Source: Branchiostoma floridae (taxonomy: Eukaryota > Chordata > Leptocardii > Amphioxiformes > Branchiostomatidae). From it: a stretch of DNA of 64,000 nt. The notes under the pieces were generated by a model. It searched no databases. It was not told the origin of the DNA and saw only the letters and a program-made list of their open reading frames with translations. Of the stretch, positions 13,901-26,393 are shown piece by piece (position 1 is the first letter of the stretch; the number at the start of each line of letters is the position of its first letter). The stretch spans positions 17,060,365 to 17,124,364 of the forward strand of contig NC_049982.1 in the NCBI RefSeq assembly GCF_000003815.2. Direction: 5' to 3'. The translations under genes were made by a program, and so were the position numbers.

Positions 13901-15330
13901 TAATCATTCATTAAGCTAATGACACCAGGAGGTTGAAAGCCCATCCCCTCTCTGGCAACGGTTTTGTGACATTTGTTATCCAATGTCAGAGGCTGACGTG
14001 ACATTGTAAAAATAAGATCGTGCACAAGAGGTCTTTATAGACTGGCGACACCTGCCATCGGCGAGCCCCTCAGAGAATCCTTCTTCATTGTAGAAACAAG
14101 TCCTGCGGGTAGTTGTCAACATTACAGCATAAGGTAGTTTGTCAAGTACAGGAATCTGTTTTTCATCAAACGCCTTGGTATTACACGGGGACAAAGCACC
14201 GAGGAATTTCAGCGTGAGCGTCAATACGCTATTTTGCTTGTTTTGTCCGCCACTTTTCACTTTGTCAATCAGATACGTCGTATCAAGGTCGACTGTGGTT
14301 TATTGTACAAAAACAGGACTTTGTCCGACCAAGGAGGTTAAGATATAAACCGTCCTTCGATGATCCGCCCCCAAAAGATCAACGCAACTGTGGAACCATA
14401 GCAAACAATGATATTTTGTACGGTTATGTCTTCAGATCTATAATCACTTTACAAACAATAACAACAATTTCCTCTATAAGTTGCTTCTTCCCCCAGTAAC
14501 GTCTGTATTCGTTGTGATCTTGTCTTTTTCTGTCATTTTGTGGAAGCGGGTTTTTCTTTAATTAATCAGCTGGAACACGGGATCCTTCAGTATCGGTTGG
14601 GTCAACAGCTATCAATTTCCATCTGGTTTCCTTTGTCTAGGAATTGAGCTTTAATTGGTCAGCAACAATAGAATGGGCGAGGCTATTGTTCTTGCCTAAC
14701 CGTGCTGTTCTGTTGAAACACCATCTGTTTTTGAAGCACTGATCATAATCAGGCATATTTTGTCTGGGAAATTGATATTGACCGCCCAACAATATTCATT
14801 CCTATCTTAATGCCCATTCTCATGATGAACTCATTTTACCTTTGTACAGTGATCATCTTATAGGGTTGTTTATGTACTTCTATTTGTAACCAGGGAAGCT
14901 CTTCTATAAAAGTGTATGACAAACCTTCTTGTTGTGACAAAGACGTTGATAAAATGATGACATACAGGTTTGTTGTTGAGTAACCACCGCTCCAGAAACA
15001 GGAACACGTATAGCAACTCAGGGTATGGTGGATAGATTCCCAAAGTTTGTGTTTTGGGTGTTCTAATGATACTATTATCTCTTGAAACTGCCATACCATA
15101 TGTTGTTGCACTTGACGGTTATTAAAAAGATGAGTTTTGTATAAGAGTTATAAGAATGACCCCCACATTCCGAATGGTATGTCCAGGTCGGTGAGAGTGG
15201 CGTCACTGCCAGCCACATGTGACTCGGTTCCTATATAAAACTTGTTGACGGATCTCCCTCATTCCTGACCTGCTATGTCATAATTGTTGCGCATATTCTA
15301 CCTTTTACAGCGTCCCGTGAAAATAAAGCC
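7997..15330. other. 7.3-kb gene-free region upstream of the TGIF gene
   Basis: 3' flank of K2P gene B and 5' flank of the TGIF-like gene. No reading frame here combines splice signals with recognisable protein sequence; open frames such as 9304-9729 and 13214-13723 lack both. A non-coding first exon of the TGIF gene must lie somewhere here, since the coding exon is preceded by a CCTTTTACAG acceptor ending at 15310. Several stretches at 10.3-13.6 kb contain TGACAG/CTGTCA motifs, the TALE/TGIF core, but enrichment was not measured. Confidence 0.5.
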
Positions 15331-16833
15331 ATGAAGTACCGCGAAAGGTTCTACGGAGAAGACGAGGAGTTGTTCAGTTCGGGAAGTCGTCGCCAGCGAC
15401 AGGACAGCGTGGCCAGGAAACGCCGGGGAAACCTTCCCAAGGAAGCTGTGCAGATCCTGCGGGCTTGGCTATACGATCACCGCTACAACGCCTACCCTAC
15501 GGATGCAGAGAAGTTGGATTTGGCTCGGGAAGCTGGTCTCACTGTGTTGCAGGTGAGTTCACCTGTGCAGTTTTGACAGCTGCCACTACCATGGATTAGT
15601 AGTGGATTTCGCTATATCAAAGAGGATTTTATATATTACCGAACTGTTGACCTGGATAACGACATAAGACACATAACAGATAGGAATATTTTTGTGTGTG
15701 TGCATGTGGCATCTACAATGAACGAATTCATTAGCTGGCTACGTTTTAGGGTTTCTGCAATGGCCCCGAAAGGGCTTGAATTCGAGAAAATTTTGGTGAT
15801 GACAGGAAACAGGGAAACTCGAGAAATCCTTTTTGTATCCCCAGATAAAGCTTGAACACGATACTTGGTAAAACTCCATATTGGGTTACAGGTGAGAAAG
15901 GCTCTTCAAATGGGGCCGTGTCAACGGTAAACTACTGGAGTGGTCCCTGAGTGCATGGGGGCGGATTTGTGATACATATAAAGTGTTGAAAATATAGTTG
16001 TTATCAGGTTGTTATGATGTTTTATTTATCTTTATCATGTGTTGTTTATGCAGGTTTGTAATTGGTTCATCAACGCCAGGCGACGTATCCTCCCGGACAT
16101 GATCCGGCGGGATGGTGCCGATCCAAGCGAGTTCACCATCTCCCGCCGCACCAGCGCCAAACGTCAGGGCAGTTACGCCGACACGTCCTCCGAGGACGGG
16201 CGGTCAAGCCCCGAGACGTCTCCAGAGCCGCCTCCTTACCCGACGTGGATGCAGGAGATGCTGGAGGGAAAAATGAAACAGTACAAGTCGGACGAGGACG
16301 TCCCGGGCAGCATGACGCCCCCTGACTCCCCACACCACCAGTCTCACCCACAGCCACAGCTACGCGCAGATGACAATTCCAACTGTCGGGAAGGGTTGCA
16401 CGAGGCTCTGGTCAGCAGGCTGGCGGAGAAGCTGAGGAGACAAGACCACTGGATCCACGCGCAGAACGAGGCACCTGTCCTGTCGTCACAAATACCTGTC
16501 AATCACGCCAGTAGGCTGCCCACCAGCGCCACTCCTCCAGCATCCCTCAGCTTGTGTCATGACGTCATTCGAGCGGACTGTACCACACAGACATCACCGG
16601 TGGACCTGACGACACAAAGAAAAGAAGTCTGCACTTCTTGTATGCTGGGAGGGAAGTGTCCATCACACGCCCAGCCTGTCGGACATGAGTCACAAACGCC
16701 ACCACCGACACCTCCCGGGGAAGAGGACGACATGTTCGGGTGCCTGCGCCTTCTGGTGGACGTGGCTGTCAGTCAGATTCAAGAGCATGCTGGGAAAAAG
16801 AACAACTCTGCTCCCTTTCACATCACTACCTAG
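15331..16833 (+). CDS. TGIF: TGIF-type TALE homeobox transcriptional repressor (about 333 aa)
   Basis: Two coding exons, 15331-15552 and 16054-16833, join in phase 0 between LQ and VCNWF, the usual TALE intron position. The homeodomain spans about residues 29-91, starts [20 protein letters not shown] and carries the three-residue TALE loop (NAYPTD); helix 3 is WFINARRR (78-85) followed by LPDMIRRDG and the FTISRR block, all typical of TGIF1/2. Further on are a CtBP-type motif PVDLT (256-260), [10 protein letters not shown] (from 290) and a [13 protein letters not shown] segment matching the conserved C-terminal repression segment of TGIF1. TGIF proteins bind TGTCA sites and repress TGF-beta/SMAD and retinoid targets in the nucleus. 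The start is the only ATG before the homeodomain in the exon, 20 nt after a good acceptor, implying an upstream 5' UTR exon. Confidence 0.95.
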
Positions 16834-19442
16834 TGCACGGCAGAAACGTGCAGGACAATGGGCTTTAATATAGGATCGCGCCAAATTTCGACGGAAGTTG
16901 CATAGACATTTTTAAAAGGTACGAAAACAAGTTCCAAAGTTGCCACATCGACTTGGCGCGGTCGTAAACAACGTAGCCCGAAAGACTCTCGCACCTTGGG
17001 ACCAAATAGAGAGCATGTGACGACGCACGCCTTGGAACCTCGCCAGCCCTGCCCCGCTCCGCACACAAGGCATCCGGGGAGCGGCTTGGGTCAACCACCG
17101 GCCAATATCAGATCGAGCGCTGAGTCAATAAGCAAGTCTCAGACGGGGTCCAGAGGTCGCTCAATAGTCCAGTAGTTTAACAAAACAACTTTTAATTGTT
17201 TAAACGTTGTCTGTTCTATACACTAAGTGTACGTTATTAGTGGCTACTTTGTTTTCTAAGCGGACTATTTTTTCATGTTTATAATATGTTGATTTATCGC
17301 AATGCTGAAATGACAATCGACGGAGTTGTAAATTTTAGCTTATACAACTGTACAAATGTTGACGCTCACCCTGATTTTTAAAAAATGTGAAATTCTAATG
17401 AAATTTAGAGCGGAGAGTACTACATGTAGTATGTTGTAGTAGCGATGTTCATTAGTGTCTTCTGTAAATATCTTCCCCCAGTTCAGGTTCCATAGGCTGT
17501 GGTGGGGTAGACATGTAACATATGTGGTGAAAATACACTTTAAAAACACATGCATTTGACAGCTTAATGTTTGAACATTGTATCAAGGTCTGTTGACACA
17601 TCTAATCACCCTCCCCCTAGCGTCTAGGTGTGCACTCTTTTGATGTTTGCCGTTCTACTTTCGTCCGGCTCTGTTTGCACATTTCACCCGCGTTAGACTG
17701 GCGACAGGGTTTCTACTCGTAAACAGTGAGAGCGGGCAAGGTAGCACACCTGCCGAGAACAAAGAACACCTACTACTGTACAAAGCGAACGTTCATTTAT
17801 ACCCAGGTGATTGTGACATGAGCCTGTACACAATATTGCTCCATGAAATACGATGTTAAGGGGAGAGTCAAATATAACATTAAGAATTCTTGCATTGTGA
17901 ATTTCTCATTAAATGGCAGTGGTCGAACCTGATATTAACAAATATTGATGATCTATCGTGTATATGTATCAGACGATTGGAATTTGTATAGTTGTCGTTT
18001 TGGATTGCTTTCCGAAATAAAGGAATGAATTGATATACGGAACTCAATTTTGTGTTAATCGCTATCATTGGCGTCACTTCACAAATTAGTACGTGATAGG
18101 TGAAGTTGGGGATAAAAAGGGGCGGGTCTGTTTTAAACACAAGTTGTTCCTGTTAATTGCATTCTCTAATGCTTAAGCTATATGCAAATGCAGATAAAAA
18201 ATCAAGTTTATATTCCCCTTGATAGCTTTATGGGTTGCACAAGTTTTATGAACTGTAAACAATGTCTACCGATATAGTTCCAAAGGAATGAAAACAAGTT
18301 TTATCTGGTGTCCATGGAGACGATAGTCGTCAGAGGTTCTGGTGCGGAGCGTGTACGGAGGAGGGTGATAAACAGCTGCAGGTGTTTCTCTTCCCTTCCT
18401 CTCGCGTTCCCGGGTCTTCTGTACATCATCGTCTTTCTAAACGTCAGCAGTTCAAGCCGAAATCTATTCATGCTGCTAAGGAGATGTCAGATTCTACAAA
18501 ATAAAGTCTAGTATTGAGCACATTATGACGGACTGTAAAGTCAAGGACAGGCTAAATCAAGGATCATTAAGGGTTGCTACTACCAAAATCCTAAATGGTC
18601 GATACCACAGCGCCACTTAGTGTACAATGGCGAAACCGCAGTCAGGAAGGAAGGCCAGTTGTGCGTCAAGATGTTTGTATACATAGGGAATGCAAATATC
18701 AACTTTTATTCACCAGGTGACCAATATTGGTGCAAAATCATAAATTTTTCCATGACGGCCTAGAGAATGTGCTTAGTAAGACCCCCAGGCTCCACACATG
18801 CCCCTGCTCTCTCAGTTGGTACACGAATATACAGATGTTATTCTTCAAGCAGAGGTTTCGGTCGGGGAGCTAGTGCCTACTAGTGGTGGTCACGCATTGA
18901 AGGGGGTTGACGGATCGTCATGATTTTTGGAAAGAGAGAACACAGGACATTATGCATATGAAGACCTAGTTTGCATATTCAAAGAGAAAATGCCTTAATC
19001 CCATTGTGGCAAATCCTTACTCATGACGGTTGGAAGTTTGGACATTAACTATGCAAATAAGGACAATTATTTGCATAAATTATACAAAATGCTTATGTCG
19101 TAGCCTTTCTTAAAGTAGATTGTGTTCGTCTGTTGTACCTTTAGATTAGCTACAAAGCAGCAACAGTTTCAAAGCTATAACGATACAAATAATCAAAACG
19201 CCTGCCACTTAGCCACATATACCATTGTGTTGTTTCCATAACAAGTAGTCCTTGGCTGATGATAACGCAAAGTTACCATTGTTCCATCACATGAATATTT
19301 CATTAGAAACTTTCAGTTAATTTCTTCTTTGTATTGTGGCGACCAGTTGTGGGTGTTAGGTCTCTACGTGCCATATCTTGAGTCGACCAGACACAAGAGA
19401 AAAATTTACTTGCTGTATTTCTTCAGTTTGTTGGTATAAGCC
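16834..19442. other. Intergenic region between TGIF and K2P gene C
   Basis: 3' UTR/flank of the TGIF gene and 5' flank of K2P gene C. No gene seen. A degenerate copy of the motif CAAGCAGAGG, shared with the arms of the 93-bp MITE, lies near 18850. Confidence 0.5.
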
Positions 19443-22090
19443 ATGTCATCTGAAGAATCGCCAGGGAAGTCTCAAGACCCACCAAACAACAACGTAGACG
19501 CAAATGGCGTAGATCTGAAGCCCCGGTCACCTGCAACGAAAGAAGGATGGACCGACGTAAAGGAAAAGAGACGAAAAAAATTAGTGCTCGCCCTGAAGGA
19601 GTCGTGGCCTCACGTCAAACTTGGCGTTATCCTCGTCATCTACGCCATGTTCGGCGCCGTAGGATTCTGGTTGATAGAATACCATCATGAACAAGCGCTC
19701 GTCGCCAACTTCACGGAAGCGAGGAGTCAGCTGCTGAGGGACATGTGGAACGTTTCTCAAGACTTCACCGGGGACGACTGGGAGGAAGAGATGACGACCT
19801 TGGTGATGAGGTACGAACACACCATTGTGGAAGCGTACGACGGCGGGATCGACCCTCGGGGGGTGACAGCAGGACAGGCTGAGCTGAAATGGGATATAGC
19901 CGGTTCTCTATTCTTCTCTGTCACTGTGTTTACCACAATCGGTGAGTTAAGTTAACATGGTCATTTTATCACTATGCCCGCCCAGGGAAGAAATGTCCTC
20001 AATAAGACTATTCATTACAGCTTTGTGCCTCTTTGAGAAAGAAAACGGCTTAATAATATCTTCTATCTGACACGCGTAATGTCTACTTTACCTAGCAGTA
20101 TTAGCATTATAAAAATATGCGTCCTACTTCCTTGTAAACCGTTATACATGAAAAAAAAATATTTGCACGGATTCAAAATCCTCAACTATGTGGTTCCAAG
20201 TATAACAAAAAATAAGATGAATTATTTTGTTGAATTATTAAAGAATCATCACAAGTTCTTTAGTACACAGACATTACAATGGACCAAATACAAGACATGT
20301 AACGTTATGTCCGACCCAAGCTGAAACCGCCCATGGCTGTTCGTGTGGTCAATCATCATATATCATTATCTTGCATGAGCAAGTGTAATAAAAATGTCGA
20401 GGGATAATGGGTTCGCTTTTCTCAGTGATCATGAAGAATAGACAAAATGTCAGCTGTGTTTTCTCGCAAACGAAGTCCAACCTTATTCAGGGCCTGGTTT
20501 ATACACGCCGTAGAATCGTTGTACGACCGCAGGCTAAGATTCATAAGGGCATTCTTGAGAAAGTCGTGCATATTCCCTTCCAAGTTCAGCTGTCGTTTTA
20601 AACGGAAAGGCTGCTCAAGACCTATTTCTGTCACAACCTGCTTTAAAATTCTACAAATTGGCACAACACCTTATGGTGAATGTGACGGCGCCGTAATGTT
20701 TACATGGATGGGAGGCTGTGTCTGCTAGGTGCAAGTCTAGTGACATTGGACTAGAAAATGGCCAAAATTAAGCGGAGGATCCTAAAGTGAAGTGTTGTAA
20801 CGTTAAACAAAGGAGGTGAAGTACCTGGCACAGTGCATCATGTCAAAATACTACATGAAACAGGAGAGCAAGCTTTAAGAGGCATAAAAATATCCGAATG
20901 GGAGGAAATAGTCGAACTGACCAGTTCAGTTTGTGTGTGCTTTTGGACATATGTGTGCATAAGAATAGATAAACAATAATTAATAAAACCTACATTGTGC
21001 TTTCTCCCAGGTTATGGACACCAGACTCCCGCCACGGTTGCCGGTCGAGTCTTCTGTATCTTCTACGCTATTTTCGGCATCCCCATCCTGCTCCTTACCC
21101 TGGGTGATATCGGCGAGCTCCTAGCGAAACTCCTGAGGTACATCGCTGCAGTCGTCAACTCCAAGCTGAGGCCCAACATGATGGAGTCAAGGTAATTTTA
21201 GAATTCTGTCAGTACTGTACAGACCTGTGGACTATCGTATTTCCTCTAATGTACATTGTCAGTGAGGGGCGTATCTCAAACGCTTCTCTCCTGAAGTAAG
21301 ATTTCAAAATAATTTAATCAAGGACCTCCTTGCTTTAATCATCGTCACAGTGCTCAAGCGCAGACTCTCATGTAACTAGCGTACTGTTAGTTACTACATG
21401 TAATAAGAAAAGCTACTAATGGTCGTGACATTGTTGAAGGTGAGACGTTGATAGAGTAAGACTGAATTAGGGCTATTCGCATAATCAGTGGGAAAAGATA
21501 GTGGACGTTTGTGAGTGCACCTCATCCAGTAGTGGTGTTTGATTCGCTAGCAAAGTTAGTCAGTATTCGTCTTCAATTATTATTCCTGCAGGAAGGACGA
21601 CGTGCCTCTGTATGGTATCTTCACCGTGGTGTTCTTGATCATGAGCATGGGGGCCGTCGTCATGATGCAGATGGAAGACTGGACTTTCGAGCAGTCCTTT
21701 TACTTCATCTTCGTCACCTTCAGCACCATCGGCTTCGGCGACTTGGTGCCGCACCACAAGATGTACGCCTTGGGGGCGTCACTCTACTTCCTCCTGGGCA
21801 TGTCACTCATCTCAACATCCTTCAGTCTGAGCCAGGAGGAAGTGGGAAGGCTGCTGAGGAAGTGGGATGTTCTCAAGGCGTCATGCAAGAGGAAGATGTG
21901 TCCGTGCTGCGCGAACCGCGTCGGTCCCCAGGAAGAGATGAACGGAGACCTGGAGCAGGACAACCCTGCTATCGGCGGCCAGGACAAGCAGACCCTGGTC
22001 CACAGGCAGACACAGATCGGCCTGCCCATCGGGATCATGAGGGGTGACGCTCTGAGCGAGGACAAGCCAAAGGAAGACAGGTTCCACTGA
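19443..22090 (+). CDS. Two-pore-domain K+ channel, gene C (complete, about 392 aa)
   Basis: Three coding exons join in phase: 19443-19941, 21011-21191, 21592-22090 (TGA). The N-terminal exon holds a Pro/Lys-rich cytoplasmic head, TM1, a long extracellular cap with sequons in ANFTEA and WNVSQD, and pore helix 1. Filter 1 TTIGYGH is at residues 164-170. Exon 2 encodes TM2. The last exon holds TM3, filter 2 TIGFGD (272-277), TM4, and a tail with CPCC (bases 21899-21910) but without the RPED and VWD blocks of genes A and B. Both filters are canonical, so a background K+ conductance is expected. Unlike genes A and B there is no intron in the second filter glycine or after TM4. The start is the first ATG of the frame, preceded by an in-frame stop. 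Subfamily not assigned. Confidence 0.93.
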
Positions 22091-22366
22091 GACGAACCAA
22101 ACACGCACGGTAGAAGAGCAACATTCCCTTTCAATTGCCCGGTCACCAATCTGCCATCTAGACGAATACAAGGCGATAGCAAAGACCAGTCAGTGTGATG
22201 AGACGCACAACACTTGACATTTTGGATTTGAAAATACATGTACTGGTAAATTTGAACATTTCTTTAATTTGGAACCGTACCATCTTGTCCTAGTATTTAC
22301 TATGGGTTTGGCATGGTTGGCAAGAGTAGGTTGTCTGTTATGTATGTTATCGGTTTTAGCCCAACA

Positions 22367-22372
22367 AATAAA
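22367..22372 (+). other. Polyadenylation signal of K2P gene C
   Basis: AATAAA 277 bases after the stop codon, followed by a T-rich stretch. It is the first canonical hexamer downstream of gene C. Confidence 0.55.
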
Positions 22373-22471
22373 GTTTTTATTGATTTGGCAAGTGTCTTTT
22401 CAAATGCTAACTGACCAGACCAAAGCGGTTTATACCTAAAGATCTGGTTACACATAGCCGACCATTGACTA

Positions 22472-22650
22472 ATGGCCACTCCCAACCTTCCTCCAACCAT
22501 CACCCATGGTTGGGAGTCGGTTGAGGGCAAGGTCGACTGTACCGTTTTCTTTATGTGTCGTGGCCTATACATAAAGAAAATGGTACAAAATAGCAGTCGA
22601 AGCCTAACCTCTGCTTGGAGGGTAAGCATTTTGAGCTTGGCCATTAGTAC
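22472..22650. repeat. Foldback (inverted-repeat) element
   Basis: The ends read TAATGGCCA and TGGCCATTA. Internally, about 22539-22586 forms a stem of roughly 20 bp (GTACCGTTTTCTTTATG paired with CATAAAGAAAATGGTAC), and CCCAACC/GGTTGGGAG form another. A CCTCTGCTTGGAG motif near 22609 is shared with the arms of the 93-bp MITE in K2P gene B. Probably a decayed MITE. Confidence 0.5.
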
Positions 22651-23013
22651 GTCATTCCAGTTTTCTTTTACTGGGAAATGGCTGTCGCCATAAGATAGAC
22701 ATGGCCTAAAATTGGTCAGACTTCTTCCACCCTACTACCAACCTTCACCGGCTAGTAGTCAGAAGATCCTGAATGTGTAACCAGGGATAATATATGATGA
22801 AACTATACAAGGAAGTTCCATTCAGTTTTAACTGGCATCCAGGATGTTTTTAGACTGCTCTCAATGCAATTAAATAAACCATGTATTGTAACATAGGCTC
22901 CACTGTCCTTACATTTACAGCTGTTTAAAGCAAGAAGTTAACCCTACATCTACTACTACCGGTAGTATATATAAGTCAATGTAGATGTAATATAAGAAAC
23001 CACTGTAATTTGT

Positions 23014-23150
23014 ATTTCTGGTGTTATCAATAGGAGCTGTGCCTTAGCTAGAGCTTGCACGAGCATAAATGTGCAATAAATGCCCATTTCTGGTGTTATC
23101 AATAGGAGCTGTACCTAAGAGCTTTCACGTGCATAAATGTGCAATAAATG
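23014..23150. repeat. Tandem duplication, about 70-bp unit
   Basis: Two diverged copies (23014-23082 and 23086-23150) both begin ATTTCTGGTGTTATCAATAG and end GTGCAATAAATG. AATAAA hexamers occur in each copy. Confidence 0.75.
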
Positions 23151-25703
23151 TCCTTCATTCATTCATTAATGCTTACATTCTAAGAGAAGGTGTGATGATA
23201 AAACATGTATATTGTGGCGCACAGTTGTATAGGCATCAGCAAGTTATGGTTTAGAGCTAGATTGTCAAGTTACTTAGTATATGTCTCCTAACAGTTATTC
23301 ATTCCTGATAGTGATAAGATTCCAAAGCTACATGTACAGTGTAATGCTCAACCTTGCACACTCCATGGATGCCAAGTTTTATTGGTTGCCTGGAAAGTCA
23401 TGAGCCTAATAAAGCCTGAAAGAGTGAGTGAGAAAATGCTTTAGCAAAACTGCTATTTTGCAGTAATGTACATTTTTGTCAAGTACTATTATTCCCTTAT
23501 AACGGAGATGGGCGCCACCCTATGCATCATCGGGCGCAGGAAGGACTTTGACTTATTCTTCCCTTGATACAAATGCATGCACCCCTCACTTTTTCAGGTT
23601 TGTTTGAAAGTGCATGGAATACATTATCCAACCGATTTCTGACATGCAGTGAACCAATAAGCGGTGTGATTTATTGAATACATGTCATGTGGTAGCATTC
23701 ATATCTGTAAGTGTAAGATAGAATGAAATCAAACTGAGAAGACCTAGGAAAAAAGTTTTCTGGTTAGCCCACCAAAAACCTGCTAAGCCTAGACTTTTTA
23801 GGGTTGATGAGTAATGAAGTTGAAAACTTCCTGGTTTGAGGCAAGAACAGTTGGAAGAATGTGTAGTAAACATTGTTCTTCTCTTTTTTTCAGTCTGTAA
23901 TTTTTGTGCTTGTATGATATCTGTATTGTTACAACAACAACAATATACATGTGCCAGCCTCCTGATGCATTTCGTTTCACATTATTAGACTGATTTGTTT
24001 ATCAAAATTGATTTTTTTCTAGGCCTTTTTTTATTTATGTTACATTTATTCTGAGCCAGGTACAGACAGTTAAGACTAGAATCCAGTCTTGTTTTAGTCT
24101 GCTTCCAGTGTCCCTACCCTAGCTGTAAAGCCAACAAGGCTAGGGACAACTACCCCCTGTATTGCCAAAATGTATCAAAATTGCATCATTGTAAACAACG
24201 TCTTTCAAAATTTCATGTTTCGTGGTTTACCACTGTGCACACTGTGACAGTAGATTTCTGTTCAAATATGACACAAATATCTCATAAAATATTCATAGGG
24301 TGATAATTTGGCACTGAGTATGCTTTGTTAAAGTATAGATGGCATCAAGGGATGGTACAGAAGCTTTAATTGCAAATGAGAAAATGTCCCATTGGTCAAC
24401 GTATAAGAATGCACAAGACATTTGACAGCTGCAATTGTAAATGAGCAATAATAACTTTGTGTAGTACTACTATGTGGAAAGTAGATGTATGTCATTTCCA
24501 CAGTTTGCTCATGTGTCCAGTGACATCTACACTGCATAAAACATTATACAGGTTCTGATGCCCTTACACCTGAACGGACCACTATTCTTGTCATTCAGGC
24601 TGATGGGTTACAACAGCATAAACTCTGCTGCCCTGAAAGAGGTTGCAATTGGTACTTTTTAGTGCCAACTATCTCATTCATTTGTTCAGAATTTTGTTAT
24701 TTTACTACAGATTCCTTATCGCCCCTGCTGATGAGATAACGTTTTTAATAGCATGCTCTTGAAATGTTTTTGTAAGTCTACATTGTTGCCATACTGTTTT
24801 GTTTGCAATGTTGACTTGAGATATTGAAAGGTACTCAGAAAGGAAATATTTTCCTGATGAGCTTAAAAGATTTCCATTTAATTTCAAAATGTCACCTACA
24901 GCTGTCCAATGTACAAAGTAAATATAGTGATTATGTTTTGCATGTGTAATCCAAAAGTACTTATTAGGTTGGAGTTATTTGTGATGTAACTGAAGGCATA
25001 TTATGTTTACAAAGGATTATACTTGCAAACTTGATGAAGAACATAATATTCAGCATGAAGCATATTTTGTAAAATTAGATACAGTCTAAAACTGTATTAA
25101 ATCCTGTTTTTCTACTCAATTCTCAAACATACCAACAATGTATATGAACATAAGGACAAAGTGAAAGATTGATAAAAACAAAACAGGAAAAACAAATGTC
25201 ACATTTGATGAACAGCCACATGTCAGCTGAGTAAAGACATTTTATAACACGCGAGCTTCCAGGAGATCAGACATTATCCATACCATACCACAAAAATTGC
25301 ACAAAATTTTCCTTGCAAATTGCATAGACTTCTTCTGTACTGCCCACTGGATCATATCCAGCCTCCATCACACTTGAATTTATGCCACTCATGATTCAGA
25401 AATGAATACATAGGAAGACAATTCAATTTTGGTAAAAGTCAAAATGTTTTATAAAATCAACGGTAACATTGCCATCTTCCTTCAAATGATCTTGATAGAT
25501 TAAGATAATAACTCCTTGTTGGCAGTACTGATAAAAAGCTTGGAAGTACATCCAAATAAGGACAATATTCTAACATCCCTACAATATCAAACTTAGATAG
25601 GCACAAGCTGCTCTAGTGGATAATGAAAGAAATCAACTGATCCATTGGGTTGAAAATTCACGTTTAAAAGTCCCAAATTAAAATGAATGCTATGTTGAGT
25701 CAT

Positions 25704-25885
25704 CTATGTGATGGAACATCTAGATGAAAATATTTGTGTCATGTGTTCCTGAATCCACTCCTCCATTACCCCTTGCATGTACCAGTGGTTATACAGACTG
25801 TACCCTAACAACACCACACCTAAAGTCCAGCCCATAATGGAGTGTAGACAGGGTGCACTGGGCTGTTCCTGCTGAGAGGAAGACC
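25704..25885 (-). CDS. Possible alternative 3' coding exon of DUSP11 (hydrophobic C-terminus)
   Basis: On the - strand a good acceptor (TTTCCTTTGCAG) ends at 25886 and is followed by 59 open codons and a stop. The peptide starts SSSQQEQPSAPC and contains a hydrophobic stretch MGWTLGVVLLGYSLYNHWYM, then an amphipathic tail. Its entry phase needs an upstream exon ending in phase 1. The DUSP11 tail exon has such a site at 26456 (TCAG followed by GTTACA), a weak donor. If used, the phosphatase would lose its last 20 or so residues and gain a tail anchor. No transcript evidence is available, and the frame could equally be 3' UTR. Confidence 0.3.
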
Positions 25886-26225
25886 CTGCAAAGGAAATAG
25901 GATAATTCAGAAATTCCTGTCCTTTGCTCAACTTTTCTATGAAGTGTTTGCTTTTAGCCTGATATCTATCTAATTTCCTATCCATGGTACCCTTCTTTAG
26001 TACCCATTGCCCTATCCTGAATCAGTGCCCTATCCAGAACTTGTTGCCCTATCTAGTACCCACTGCCTTTCCAGTACCAGTAAAAAAGGGTTCTTTGATA
26101 GGGACCAGGAAGCTAAATATGGATGGATACCAGGCTAGCATGTTTTGCCTGATATCAATGTACATTCCAATATCACCCTCTCCCAGCTGACTTTTGCTGT
26201 AACCAGTACAGCCTCTGGCATGGCA

Positions 26226-26239
26226 GGGGGGGGGGGGGG
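26226..26239. repeat. Poly-G tract
   Basis: Run of about 14 G in the 3' flank of DUSP11; possible source of sequencing error. Confidence 0.85.
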
Positions 26240-26393
26240 TTGTTAGAAGTAGGATGGCTGTTAATTATCATTAATGACGAGACAGATGCAGTGATAGACA
26301 TGGTACAGTGTATACCACTTAAGATTTTGTTTCACAGCACAAAATATCAAGAAATCAGACTTGGCTTTGGAAAACTTGGAAAAGGCACTTCTG

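Larger units (their letters stand above)
22091..25703. other. Intergenic region, convergent 3' ends of K2P gene C and DUSP11
   Basis: AT-rich DNA with no supported gene. It holds the 3' UTR of gene C, a foldback element (22472-22650) and a short tandem duplication (23014-23150). Part of the - strand DUSP11 3' UTR probably extends into its right end. Confidence 0.5.
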
